From Atlantibacter hermannii (lineage in GTDB: Bacteria; Pseudomonadota; Gammaproteobacteria; Enterobacterales; Enterobacteriaceae): DNA of 64,000 nucleotides. Position 1 is the first letter of the stretch; each line of letters opens with the position of its first letter. Under the pieces are notes generated by a model, which did not search any database, was not told where the DNA came from, and saw nothing but the letters and a program-made list of their open reading frames with translations. A program made the translations under genes and the position numbers. The stretch is from contig LR134136.1 of the NCBI GenBank assembly GCA_900635495.1, positions 1 through 64,000 on the forward strand. The letters are read 5' to 3'. Shown one piece after another: positions 36,271 through 45,328 of the stretch.

Positions 36271-36300
36271 ACTTCACCCTGCCGGATGCGCGCACCCTGT

Positions 36301-37251
36301 TCAGACAACGGTTAATTGCCCCGCATAGAGAATAAAAAAGCGCAGCAGCAGGACGCCGGTCAGACTGGCGCCGCTGATCAGCAACACGCCAGCGGGTGTC
36401 GCGGCCTGGGGAAGCACCCGTTTCAGCAGCATCGGGATAAACAACCCCAGTCCCGCCACGCCAATCCAGAACCACCAGGTCCAGAATCCCCCGCCGAGCG
36501 CCGCCGCCAGTGCACGCATTTTCCCGTCATCGCCCAAGGCGAGGCCGACAAAAAACGCCGCCAGCAGGAAGATTTCCAGCCAGACGATCGGTGTTTCGAG
36601 CTTATGGATAAAGTGCGCTTCTTTGTTATGCGGGTCGCGGAACATCGCCAGCAACGCCACCGCCGCGCCGGAAGAAATCCCCGAGAACAAAAACAGCGCC
36701 GGTAAGATCGGGTTGTTTAGCATCGGGTAAGATTTCAGCGCCGACAGCAAAAAAGCCGGTATAGGCACCAAGCAGCACCGCCAGCACCAGCATCAGCGTT
36801 TCGATGGGACGTTGAACCGGGGTCAGCCAGCCGAGCGCGGTACGCACAAACGTAAAGCGCGGCAGCCAGCGCTGTTGCAGTTTGATGACGTCGCTTTCAA
36901 AGATTTTTGCCAGCCAGACCACCATCACCGCCATGTACACCTGGAACAGCATCACGCCCATCGACATCACCGAGGTCAGGCTGTAATGGAACATCAGCTT
37001 CCAGAAAGTCCAGGCCGCGTCAGGTGCAAAATCAGGATCAGCAGACCCAGAATAATGGTGGTGGGCGCGAGTACCAGCGTGGTGCGAATAAGCGTGCTCT
37101 GTGAGCCGCCCAGCGCGGGATGATAGCGGCGCAACAAGACCGACAGCGTAACCAGCCCGGCCGAAATGCCGATTAAAAACAAATACACGGCAATCGGCCA
37201 GTCCCAGACCAGTGATGCAAAATGGAACGGGGTTGGATTCACAGGATTCAT
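36301..37251 (-). CDS. nrfD: Nitrite reductase quinol-oxidising membrane subunit NrfD (two frameshifts as given)
   Basis: NrfD is the integral membrane subunit thought to take electrons from menaquinol and pass them to NrfC. The reading is split in three: 37251 down to HLTRP, a shift at GG 37013-37014 (one base missing), a middle part WKLMFHYSLTSVMSMGV, and a shift at the A6 run 36749-36754 (one base extra), resuming LLSALKSYPMLNNPILPALF. The errors cancel, so the total of 317 codons matches E. coli NrfD (318 residues). It has eight or more hydrophobic helices. Overlaps nrfC by ATGA. Confidence 0.87.
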
Positions 37252-37919
37252 TGGGTGACCTCCCCATATTTAAACGGCACGCGGTACACCTTCGGTTTCG
37301 TGCCCAGCGCCAGCTTGTAACGGTAGGTCGGTTTCTTCGCCAGCATCAACGAGATCTCGCTGTTGGGATCGTCGAGATTGCCGAAGGTCAGTGCGCTGGT
37401 GGGGCATGAAAGCACACAGGCTGGCAGTTTGCCTTCCCTGAGGTTTGTCTTGCGGCAAAAATCGCATTTATCCGCGGTTTTGCTTTCCGGGTGGATAAAC
37501 CGTACGCGGTAAGGGCAGGCGGCGATGCAATACTGGCAACCCACGCAGAGATCGGGATTCACATCCACGATGCCGGTGGCGGCATCACGGAAGGACGCCC
37601 CGGTCGGGCAGACATCCACGCACGGCGCGTGATCGCAGTGCTGGCAGGATTTCCGGAAGAACTGGTACTTCACATCCGGAAACTCGCCGATGGGTTCGCT
37701 CTGAATGATCGTCAGACGCGATACCCCCTCAGGCACATGATTGACTTCGCGGCAGGCGTCCATGCAGGCGGTACAGCCAATACACTTCGACTCGTCGTGG
37801 ATCATGCCGTAGCGCACGCCGTTAATGGTTAGCGCATGAGCAATTGACGCCCCCATCGTTCCGCTCACGGCGATCAGTGCCCCCATTCTGGTAACGAATT
37901 GACGACGAGTGCATGTCAT
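37248..37919 (-). CDS. nrfC: Nitrite reductase Fe-S subunit NrfC
   Basis: NrfC is a periplasmic four-[4Fe-4S] protein carrying electrons from NrfD to NrfB. The 223-residue length equals E. coli. It has a Tat signal (TRRQFVTRMGAL) and cluster sets CIGCTACMDACREVNH, CQHCDHAPCVDVCP, CVGCQYCIAACP, KCDFC and CVLSCP. It overlaps nrfB by 4 bp and nrfD by 4 bp. No frame defect. Confidence 0.95.
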   Translation of the reverse strand: MTCTRRQFVTRMGALIAVSGTMGASIAHALTINGVRYGMIHDESKCIGCTACMDACREVNHVPEGVSRLTIIQSEPIGEFPDVKYQFFRKSCQHCDHAPCVDVCPTGASFRDAATGIVDVNPDLCVGCQYCIAACPYRVRFIHPESKTADKCDFCRKTNLREGKLPACVLSCPTSALTFGNLDDPNSEISLMLAKKPTYRYKLALGTKPKVYRVPFKYGEVTQ

Positions 37920-38482
37920 GGATGCTCCTTACCCAGATGAACCGAGGAAGGATTGAACGCGGGGTTATCACGCTGTTCGCGGTGGCAATCAACGCACAGT
38001 TTGATCCGACTCTTATCGTTCAACGACTGCATTGTGTCCTGCTTCGCATGCAGCGTATGGCAGCTGGCGCAGGCCACTTTGTTGGCGTGTACGTTGTGCG
38101 GCCAGAACGCTTTTTGCAGCTGTTCAGGCAGGTGGCACGCCATACAAACGCTGTTCTGCTGCTCAACGTTGTACATCGGATCGTTAAATCGCATCGCATC
38201 TTTCACGCCGTTGCGGTGTTCCGGCGAAATATTGCCGTGGCAGTTGGTACAGGTGACCGGTAAGTTGTTATTCGGATTGATGGCTTCCGAATGCTTGCCA
38301 TGCATCCCGTCTTTCTCAGGTTTATGGCAATCCAGGCACGCTTTGTCAGGGTTGCGCTGTTGCGTCACGGTCCACTGCGAATCGGTATCTGCCTGGGAAG
38401 ACGGCGCAGCCTGGACGGGTAATATCCATAAACAGCCTAACGCCAGCACCCCAGCAGTGAATAACGAACGTAGTACGCTCAT
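37916..38482 (-). CDS. nrfB: Pentahaem cytochrome c NrfB
   Basis: NrfB is the small periplasmic electron donor to NrfA. ATG 38482 (MSVLRSLFTAG) gives 188 residues as in E. coli. The frame extends a few codons upstream without conservation. A Sec signal peptide ends near VQAA. Five CxxCH haem sites are visible: CLDCH, CTNCH, CMACH, CASCH and CVDCH. A stable hairpin separates it from nrfA. Confidence 0.95.
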   Translation of the reverse strand: MSVLRSLFTAGVLALGCLWILPVQAAPSSQADTDSQWTVTQQRNPDKACLDCHKPEKDGMHGKHSEAINPNNNLPVTCTNCHGNISPEHRNGVKDAMRFNDPMYNVEQQNSVCMACHLPEQLQKAFWPHNVHANKVACASCHTLHAKQDTMQSLNDKSRIKLCVDCHREQRDNPAFNPSSVHLGKEHP

Positions 38483-38524
38483 ATTGACTCCATTTTCCGC
38501 CACCCCATCAGGCTATTTTGTTTA

Positions 38525-38554
38525 CCCTGTTGGGCCCGGGCAGGCCCAACAGGG
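38525..38554 (-). other. Perfect 12-bp hairpin between nrfA and nrfB
   Basis: CCCTGTTGGGCC (38525-38536) pairs with GGCCCAACAGGG (38543-38554) around a 6-nt loop. It is followed on the minus strand by TAAACAAAA rather than a T-run. It lies between the nrfA stop and the nrfB start. It probably protects or partly terminates the nrfA message, so that more NrfA than NrfBCD is made. Confidence 0.65.
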
Positions 38555-38597
38555 GTGTACTCATTACGCCTGATGGAGCGGCTCCTGTTTACAGGGG

Positions 38598-40042
38598 TTA
38601 TTTGCCTTCGGTTCCCAGCAATCCGTTTTTACGCGCCTGCTCGTCCCATTGCGGTACCACGGTTTTCAGGAAGTCCTGTTTTTCTGCGTTGATTTTCTGC
38701 ATATCCAGACCAATTGCCGCCTGCGCTTTTTCTTTGGTCGAAATATCCGGCAGTTGAACCTCCTGAGTAATGCCTTTGGTGGCCAGCAAACGAATCAGCT
38801 TGGCGCGGGCATCGGCAGCTTTATTCAGCGCGGTGCCGAGCATACGCAGCGCTTCATCCGGTGCATGCATATGGACGCCGTGAGATGCGATCGCCAGGTC
38901 CCAGCGCCATTGCGCGTGGCGGATATCGGTCTGGATCGGTTTCATCTCTTCGTCGGTCGCGCCAGCATCCAGTGCGGCTTTGGCTTCAAAGTGCGCGTGC
39001 ACCAGTTGAACTTCCACTTTACGTTTCAGATCCTGAATCGCGGCTTTGCGCTCGGCGACCACCGATTGCAGCGCTTCTTTGGTCTGGGTGTGGCAGTTTT
39101 TACAGGTCTGATCGAAGGTATCGAACGGGTTACCAATCTTATGGCTGGTAAACATTTTGCCTTCGGCGTTTTGCAGCTTCGGCATATGGCAGTCGATACA
39201 GGTCACGTTATTCTTGCCGTGAATGCCTGCGCTCCAGGTTTCATATTCCGGGTGCTGGGCTTTCAGCATCGGGGTTTTCGACAGCGGGTTAACCCAGTCG
39301 GAGAAGGCGATGTCGTCATAGTATTTTCCATACCGTCAACGTTCGGGCCGTTATCCCACGGGAATTTCACCTGCTTATTCTTGCCGTCAAAATAGTACTC
39401 AACGTGGCACTGCCCGCAGACCATCGCCTGTTGGTCCAGACGGCTGGCTTTGTCGAATGGTTTGCCGATGGTTTCCATAGCGCGCGCCGCGTAAGGACGG
39501 GACAACGTTAATGCGGGCTTGCCTTTGGCAAAGTCTTCCGAGGCGGTGTTATGACAGTCGGCGCAGCCTAAATTGTTCACAATTTCCGGCCCGCCACGCG
39601 CCCATTTCCCGTGGAAGTAACCCGCTTCGCCTTCTTGTTGGATCAGGCGGGCGACATCAGGGCTTTTGCAGCTCCAGCAGGCCATCGGCAACGGGCCGTC
39701 TTCGGCGGTTTTCGGTGCGCCGGTACGCCAGCGTTTCACGCACGTCGGTGAGCGCGTAAGCGTGGCCGCGAGGTTTGTTGTAATCCCGAGAGAACGGATA
39801 GCCCGCCCACAGGATCACCATATTCGGGTCATCCGCCAGCGCATCTTCACGTTCAGATTGCTCGCTGGTGCTTTCCATGAATTAAATTGATCGGGATGTT
39901 TATTTGCGAAAACTTCGTTATGCGTTTCAATTTTCGCGGGAGGCGTGGCAGAAGGAGCTTGTTCTGCATGCGCCGTGCTTAACAATAATAAGCCGGCGAA
40001 AAGGCTCCAGAGAAAGGGAAGAAATTTGCTTATCCTGGCCAT
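38598..40042 (-). CDS. nrfA: Cytochrome c nitrite reductase NrfA (three frameshifts as given)
   Basis: NrfA is the periplasmic pentahaem enzyme reducing nitrite to ammonium. From ATG 40042 it has a signal peptide ending LLSTAHAEQ. The coding sequence is complete but shifts at 39872-39874 (one base missing, before STSEQSERED), at 39728-39729 (one extra, before RTGAPKTAEDG) and at 39324-39327 (one missing, before YYDDIAFSDW). Haem motifs are CWSCK for the catalytic haem, CADCH, CGQCH, CIDCH and CKNCH, plus axial ligands such as SHGVHMHAPDE. Corrected length is about 481 residues. All three shifts are in short homopolymers. Confidence 0.88.
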
Positions 40043-40137
40043 GAGCGTTCCGTCCAAAGTAAGCCGCGTCTGTGCGGTTATTTTTATTCACTAAAGGGAA
40101 TGGCAATAATTGCCATCTCGACATTGCTCTGAGCGTA

Positions 40138-40178
40138 AAATTAGCAAAAACCACATTAAAAATATTGTTTTCGATCAA
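40138..40178 (-). promoter_or_regulatory. FNR-activated nrf promoter
   Basis: On the minus strand TTGAT-CGAA-AACAA (40165-40178) matches the FNR box at nine of ten positions. A -10 TAATTT lies at 40138-40143. A start near 40131 puts the FNR centre about -41, as in class II FNR promoters and in E. coli nrf. A NarL/NarP-type heptamer TACCCAT (plus strand ATGGGTA) lies at 40187-40193, just upstream. Confidence 0.65.
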
Positions 40179-40329
40179 GAGTAAAGATGGGTAAGTAAAT
40201 ATAGAGATATCTGGTAAATGCACAGATGGAACAAGGAGTTAAGAAATGTTTATTTGTTGCAGTGAAATAAATGACATGGCTTACATAATTTAAAAAAGCA
40301 CGGCAACAGCGATCACGGAATATTTAAAA

Positions 40330-40365
40330 TACCCACAAAGGGGTATTGATCATGAGATGGATCAA
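40330..40365. promoter_or_regulatory. 7-2-7 NarL/NarP-type site with adjacent inverted repeat
   Basis: TACCCAC-AA-AGGGGTA (40330-40345) is an inverted heptamer pair with the 2-bp gap typical of NarL and NarP. It is directly followed by TTGATC-N8-GATCAA (40346-40365), an inverted repeat whose spacing is too long for FNR. It lies about 200 bp upstream of the nrf start and about 400 bp before the ABC transporter gene. The 40043-40772 region otherwise holds no gene that I can support. Confidence 0.45.
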
Positions 40366-40772
40366 AAATGCATGTTTAGCGATATTATGCGCTTAATGAT
40401 GTCTACCATGCCGTTTTTTACCAAAGAATAAAAGCCTCTTTAATCACTTTATTATTATTTCGGAATGGGCATTAAATTGAATGATAATGAATACGGCATT
40501 AATTTTTGCCAGCGGGCATTATTACTCCCAAAGTCTGACTTGCCTGTTCAAAGAAAATGAAAGCAAACCCATAAGCCGCCGAATCTCTTGATCTAACGTA
40601 AATTACCTCGCGCTTTAACCTTTCATGTTACATGACGTTGCATAATGATTAACACCCTTTTTACTAATAACCTTTTCGCATGTGTTAAGTCATTTTTGGC
40701 ATTTGGCGAAGCGAAAAACTTATGGGAGCGTAATACCGCACACGAATAAATACAGGGATTTTAGAGGAAACT

Positions 40773-41603
40773 ATGGCACAACAATTTGGCGTACAGCGCA
40801 AAGCGCTGTTGGCTCTGGCAATGGTGGCATTTGGTGGCATGGCTGCAAGTTCTGCACAGGCCGATCAACTGGCGGATATTAAGAAAGCTGGCGTAGTGAA
40901 AGTCGCGACTTTTGACGCGAACCCGCCGTTTGGCTCTGTGGATGCCAAAACCCATGAAATCGTCGGCTACGACGTGGATTTCGCCAAAGCGCTGGCAAAA
41001 TCCCTCGGCGTGAAGCTGGAACTGGTCGCCACAAATCCGGCGAACCGTATTCCTTTATTACAGTCCGGTAAGGCGGATCTGATCGTGGCGGATATTACCA
41101 TCACGCCGGAACGCGGCCAGGTCATCGATTTTTCCACGCCGTACTTCGTGACGGGCCAGCAATTCCTGGTGCCGGTAAAATCGCCGGACAAACTGGATGA
41201 TTACAGCCGCGCGCGTATCGGCGCAGTAAAAGGCACTACCGGCGAGCAGGCGCTCCATCAGCGCTACCCGACCGCACGCGTGCTGGCTTATGACGACATT
41301 CCGCTGGCCCTGACCGCACTGCGTAACGGCAACGTGCAGGCGATTACCCAGGACAGCACCATTCTGGCAGGTCTGCTGGCGGGCGCGCCGGACAAAGCCA
41401 ACTTCAAAATCCTGCCGGACCTGCTCAGTAAAGAAGAGATCGGCGTCGGGGTGAAGAAAGGCGAAACCGCGCTGCTAAAAGCGGTCAATGAGGAACTGGT
41501 GAACCTTGAGAAAAGCGGCGAAGCCAGCCGAATCTACGACACCTGGTTTGGCCCCGCTACCCAGACGCCCCAACCGCGTTCCTTTACCATAGAAGCGAAG
41601 TAA
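40773..41603 (+). CDS. Polar amino-acid ABC transporter substrate-binding protein
   Basis: A periplasmic solute-binding protein of family 3 (glutamate/glutamine/aspartate class). The 276-residue precursor has a Sec signal peptide cleaved near SSAQADQ. Characteristic segments are GYDVDFAKALAKSLG, NRIPLLQSGKADLIVADITITPER and the hinge region GAVKGTTGEQAL. AGAGGAAA precedes the ATG. It leads a four-gene operon with an ATPase and two permeases. The exact amino acid cannot be told. Confidence 0.88.
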   Translation: MAQQFGVQRKALLALAMVAFGGMAASSAQADQLADIKKAGVVKVATFDANPPFGSVDAKTHEIVGYDVDFAKALAKSLGVKLELVATNPANRIPLLQSGKADLIVADITITPERGQVIDFSTPYFVTGQQFLVPVKSPDKLDDYSRARIGAVKGTTGEQALHQRYPTARVLAYDDIPLALTALRNGNVQAITQDSTILAGLLAGAPDKANFKILPDLLSKEEIGVGVKKGETALLKAVNEELVNLEKSGEASRIYDTWFGPATQTPQPRSFTIEAK

Positions 41604-41604
41604 T

Positions 41605-42423
41605 ATGCTGTCTGGCCTCATGACACGTTCCGCGGCATCGTCCGCGGATTTTTCACATCTGGAGCAGGCGAGCGTCGAGTTTCGCGATGTGGTTAAACAG
41701 TATGGCGATCACCGGGTTTTAAACGGCATTAACCTGACGATTAATCAGGGCGAAGTGGTGGCAATTCTCGGGCCGTCGGGCTCAGGAAAATCCACGTTGA
41801 TCCGTCTGATTAACCAGCTTGAGCCGCTGAGCGGCGGCGATATCCTGATCGACAACAAACCCACCCATGGCATCCGGGGCCGTGCGTTGCGCGAATTGCG
41901 TAGCCGGGTTGGCTTCGTATTCCAGCAATTCAACCTTTATGCCCACCTGACGGCGAGCCAGAACATCACCCTTGCGCTGGTGCAGGTTCACGGCTGGAAA
42001 CAGGCGGCGGCAGACGCGCGCGCCCGTGAGCTGTTGCAGCAGGTTGGCCTGGCGGATAAAGCGGATCAACTGCCCGCACAGCTTTCCGGCGGCCAGCAAC
42101 AGCGCGTGGCGATTGCCCGTGCGCTGGCCTCTTCGCCGCAGATTATTCTGTTTGATGAACCCACCTCGGCACTGGACCCGGAAATGATTGGTGAAGTGCT
42201 GTATGTGATGAAGTCTCTGGCGCACAGCGGCATTACCATGATTGTGGTCACCCATGAAATGCAGTTCGCCCGGGAGATAGCGGATCGCGTGGTGTTTATC
42301 GACGGCGGCGACATTCTTGAAGTGGCTGCCCCGGCGCAGTTCTTCTCGGCACCGGAACATCCCCGCGCCCGGCGCTTCCTGAAGAAAGTGCTCGACCCTT
42401 TACACCAGGAGCGGCCCGACTGA
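41605..42423 (+). CDS. Amino-acid ABC transporter ATP-binding protein
   Basis: A GlnQ/HisP-like ATPase of 272 residues. Walker A is GPSGSGKSTL near residue 54, the Q-loop is VFQQFNL, the signature is LSGGQQQRVAIARAL, Walker B is IILFDEPTSALDPE and the H-loop is VVTHEM. About twenty N-terminal residues precede the domain, and a later start is possible. It begins 1 bp after the binding-protein stop and ends overlapping the first permease. Confidence 0.92.
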   Translation: MLSGLMTRSAASSADFSHLEQASVEFRDVVKQYGDHRVLNGINLTINQGEVVAILGPSGSGKSTLIRLINQLEPLSGGDILIDNKPTHGIRGRALRELRSRVGFVFQQFNLYAHLTASQNITLALVQVHGWKQAAADARARELLQQVGLADKADQLPAQLSGGQQQRVAIARALASSPQIILFDEPTSALDPEMIGEVLYVMKSLAHSGITMIVVTHEMQFAREIADRVVFIDGGDILEVAAPAQFFSAPEHPRARRFLKKVLDPLHQERPD

Positions 42424-43202
42424 TGTTTGATCTGGACTGGCAGGGGGTGCTGACCGGGCTTCCCCTGCAATGGATTGTGTCGGGCTTCCTGACCACGGTG
42501 TGGGTGTCGTTAATCGGTATGGCGCTGGCGACCGTGCTGGCGGTACTGTTTCTGGCGCTGCGTCTGGCCGGAGGGGCTGGCGGGCGCGCTGTGGTGGCGG
42601 GCTGGGTATCGGTATTTCGCAACACGCCGCTACTGGTGCAATTACTGTTCTGGTATTTCGCCGCCTGGAATCTGCTTCCGCTGACGGTGCGTGATTTTGT
42701 TAATGGCGATCATGCCTGGTCAATACTGCCTGGCGATGTCTGGTGGTTGACGCCTGAGTTTCTGTGCTCGGCATGGGGGCTGGGCGTTTTCACGTCGGCG
42801 TTTTTAATCGAAGAGATTGAAGCGGGCCTGAGCGCCGTGCCCACCGGGCAGCGCGAAGCGGCGCTATCGCAGGGGTTTTCCACCTGGTCGCTGTTTCGCT
42901 TCGTGCTGTTGCCGCAGGGCCTGGCGAATGCCTGGCAGCCCATCGTTGGCCAGTATTTGAATCTGATGAAGCTCTCGTCGCTGGCCAGCGGCATCGGCTT
43001 TGCTGAATTGACCTACCAGGTTCGCCAGATAGAAAGCTACAACGCCCATGCGCTGGAAGCGTTTGCCGTGGGTACCGTGCTCTATTTATTACTGGGCGTG
43101 GCGATGGGTATGGCGCTCAGTTGGATTGGGCCGGGGAGAACGCGGCGTCGCGCCGTCGCCCGCCGCGCCACTGCACAAAGCGAGGTGCTGCGTGATCGCT
43201 AA
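42423..43202 (+). CDS. Amino-acid ABC transporter permease, first
   Basis: A HisM/GlnP-type inner-membrane permease of 259 residues. VSVFRNTPLLVQLLFWYFA is typical of the family TM segment, and the EAA loop that docks the ATPase is GQREAALSQGFSTWSLFRFVLLPQ. It overlaps the ATPase gene by one base and the second permease by 11 bp. It probably pairs with the second permease as a heterodimer. Confidence 0.9.
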   Translation: MFDLDWQGVLTGLPLQWIVSGFLTTVWVSLIGMALATVLAVLFLALRLAGGAGGRAVVAGWVSVFRNTPLLVQLLFWYFAAWNLLPLTVRDFVNGDHAWSILPGDVWWLTPEFLCSAWGLGVFTSAFLIEEIEAGLSAVPTGQREAALSQGFSTWSLFRFVLLPQGLANAWQPIVGQYLNLMKLSSLASGIGFAELTYQVRQIESYNAHALEAFAVGTVLYLLLGVAMGMALSWIGPGRTRRRAVARRATAQSEVLRDR

Positions 43203-43878
43203 TATCACCGTCATTACCGATAACCTCGACTATTTGCTGTGGGGCCGAATGGCGCAGGGCGAGCCGGGCGGCGTGCTGTTGACCCTGATGATGGCCTTCG
43301 GCGCGGGCGTGCTGGCCTTACCTGGCGGTATCGCGCTGGCGTGCCTGGCGTGGCGTTATTCCGGCATAGTGCGGCGCGTGCTGTTTGCCTGGGCGGAGCT
43401 GATTCGCGGCATTCCGCTGATCTTTGTAATCTTCTGGCTTTGGTATTTACTGCCGATGATGATGGGCATTGATCTGCCAGGTGCGGTGACGGTCACACTG
43501 GCGCTGGCATGGTTTACCTCGGCGTCGGTGATGCACTCCACGCTTGCCGGGCTTCAGGCATTGCCGAACGGACAGTATGAAGCTGCACAGACTCAGGGAT
43601 TCAGCCCCTGGCAGGCGCTCAGGTTGATCCTGTTGCCGCAGGTGTTGCGTAATGTGTTGCCATCGCTGGTAGGTATATTTATCGGCCTGCTGAAAGACAC
43701 GTCGCTGGCTTTTATCGTCAACGTCCCGGAACTCACCACCGTGGCGGGGCAGGTAAACAGCCGGGTGCAGATTTACCCGGCGGCGATTTTTATCTTTGTC
43801 GGCGTGGTGTATTACCTGTTGTGCAGCGGATTGGGCGTGCTGGCCCGGCGCTGGCAACGGCGTGCCCTTCAGTCATAA
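43192..43878 (+). CDS. Amino-acid ABC transporter permease, second
   Basis: The second HisM-type permease. I choose GTG 43192, inside the end of the previous gene and preceded by CGAGGTG, giving 228 residues starting with IANITVITDN. Motifs are IRGIPLIFVIFWLWYLLP and the EAA loop GQYEAAQTQGFSPWQALRLILLPQ. Ends at the bidirectional terminator. Confidence 0.88.
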   Translation: MIANITVITDNLDYLLWGRMAQGEPGGVLLTLMMAFGAGVLALPGGIALACLAWRYSGIVRRVLFAWAELIRGIPLIFVIFWLWYLLPMMMGIDLPGAVTVTLALAWFTSASVMHSTLAGLQALPNGQYEAAQTQGFSPWQALRLILLPQVLRNVLPSLVGIFIGLLKDTSLAFIVNVPELTTVAGQVNSRVQIYPAAIFIFVGVVYYLLCSGLGVLARRWQRRALQS

Positions 43879-43879
43879 G

Positions 43880-43908
43880 CAAAAGCGCGCCTGCGGCGCG
43901 CTTTTTTA
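43880..43908. terminator. Bidirectional terminator between the ABC operon and map
   Basis: AAAAGCGCGC pairs with GCGCGCTTTT around a short CTGCG loop, with A and T runs on both sides. It can stop both the plus-strand ABC operon and the minus-strand map gene. Confidence 0.85.
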
Positions 43909-44688
43909 TAGCGGGGCGTAATCGCCGACGCCGTCCGGCCACGGCGTCAGCAAGTCATAGCCGGTGTCGGTAACAGCCACGGTATGCTCCCACTGGGCTG
44001 ACAGCGAACGGTCTCGTGTCACCACCGTCCAGCCGTCGCTCAACACGCTGGTGGCGGCTTTCCCGGCGTTAATCATCGGTTCGATGGTGAAAATCATCCC
44101 CGGCTCGAGCACAAGCCCGGTGCCCGGCGTGCCGTAATGCAGGATCTGCGGTTCGTCATGATATTCGCGACCCACGCCGTGCCCGCAGTACTCGCGCACC
44201 ACGGTAAAACCGGCGTCTTCCGCTACGTGCTGGATCGCCGCGCCGATATCGCCAAGCGTAGCACCCGGACGCACGGTTTTGATCCCCGCGACCATAGCGT
44301 CATAGGTGACATCGACCAGGCGGCGCGCACGGATGGACGGCTCGCCCACAAAGTACATGCGGCTGGTATCGCCGTACCATCCGTCTTTAATAATCGCCAC
44401 ATCGATATTGACGATATCGCCCGCTTTGAGCCGTTTATCGGACGGAATGCCGTGGCACACCACATGATTCACAGAGGTACACACCGTTTTGGTGTAACCG
44501 TGATAGCCGATGTTTGCCGGGATCACTTTTAACTCATTGACCAGATAGTCATGGCAAATCCGGTCGATTTCGTCCGTTGTGATGCCGGGACGGACATACG
44601 GCGCGATCATTTCCAGTACCCGGGCAGCGGCGTGGCCTGCGGCGCGCGCCATTTCGATTTCCTGTTGCGTATGCAGAACGATGGTCAT
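43906..44688 (-). CDS. Type I methionine aminopeptidase (second-type Map)
   Basis: Removes N-terminal methionine. The 260-residue protein has the dinuclear metal ligands in VNIDVAIIKDGWYGDTSRMY (two Asp), YCGHGVGREYH (His), FTIEPM (Glu) and WEHTVAVT (Glu). The housekeeping map gene of enterobacteria sits beside rpsB. This one is instead coupled to a ParD-like gene by a 4-bp overlap, so it is probably an additional copy. That cannot be tested within one window. Confidence 0.88.
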   Translation of the reverse strand: MTIVLHTQQEIEMARAAGHAAARVLEMIAPYVRPGITTDEIDRICHDYLVNELKVIPANIGYHGYTKTVCTSVNHVVCHGIPSDKRLKAGDIVNIDVAIIKDGWYGDTSRMYFVGEPSIRARRLVDVTYDAMVAGIKTVRPGATLGDIGAAIQHVAEDAGFTVVREYCGHGVGREYHDEPQILHYGTPGTGLVLEPGMIFTIEPMINAGKAATSVLSDGWTVVTRDRSLSAQWEHTVAVTDTGYDLLTPWPDGVGDYAPL

Positions 44689-44933
44689 TGTGCGGCGCCT
44701 TGTTGCATTTCAGGGAGGGAAAGATCCAGAAGCGTAGTAATGTCCGCCCCGCCCTGGAGTTCAGCCTGTACCAGCGCACGGGCTAACTGCTGGTGAGTGA
44801 GATGCGGATATAACTCCGCCAGCATGCCGATTTTCATCCAGTATTCCGCTTGGGCATTGATGGAGCGGCTCATGGCATTACTGGCGACACGCAGATTTTC
44901 ATGCATCAAATCGGAGATTTTAACGATACCCAT
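44685..44933 (-). CDS. ParD-like antitoxin-family protein
   Basis: An 82-residue small protein starting MGIVKISDLMHENLRVAS, matching the ParD-like family (ribbon-helix-helix N-terminus, then helix-rich SINAQAEYWMKIGMLAEL). It is co-transcribed with and overlaps the downstream aminopeptidase by ATGA. No ParE-like toxin is next to it. The downstream gene occupies the toxin position. Function is unknown. Confidence 0.75.
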   Translation of the reverse strand: MGIVKISDLMHENLRVASNAMSRSINAQAEYWMKIGMLAELYPHLTHQQLARALVQAELQGGADITTLLDLSLPEMQQGAAQ

Positions 44934-45250
44934 AGGTCACCTATACGAATCATATACGTTTTGTATGCTAACACGGAATGTTGCCGCTGGCGACGTCGGG
45001 CAACAGCCGGAAGATACAGAATATATTTTCAGAAACTATAAGAAATACCGATAGATCAATTTTTTTATAACGAATATTCAGATTGATTTAAAAAAAATAT
45101 GATCTCCAAAAATATTAAAAATTATTAAAACGGCATACTTTTAATGAGTTACTTTTTTATGTTACATATTTAATGCTGAGATAAATCTTATTTGCAGGAT
45201 ATATTACCTAACGGCAGTGGTTTTTATTCTTGCGCGAAGTGTGATGCACG

Positions 45251-45257
45251 CTATAGT
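45251..45257 (+). promoter_or_regulatory. Sigma-S-like -10 element before the KGG gene
   Basis: CTATAGT preceded by a C-rich ACG resembles the RpoS -10 consensus (CTATACT). No good -35 is evident. It is placed 78 bp before the KGG start. The intergenic stretch 44934-45328 is otherwise AT-rich, with nothing else that I can name. Confidence 0.4.
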
Positions 45258-45328
45258 TAACACTGCTTGACGGGAATAACGCTTCCCAATTTATGAAAAC
45301 TTCACCAAAACATAATGAGGAAATTATT

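Noticed and set aside
40346..40365. TTGATC...GATCAA as an FNR box
   Set aside because: The half sites are eight bases apart with extra G/C; FNR needs TTGAT-N4-ATCAA.
45007..45022. CGGAAGATACAG as a possible far attachment repeat of the selC 3' end
   Set aside because: Only eight contiguous bases match before a gap, which is expected by chance, and core-like genes lie between.
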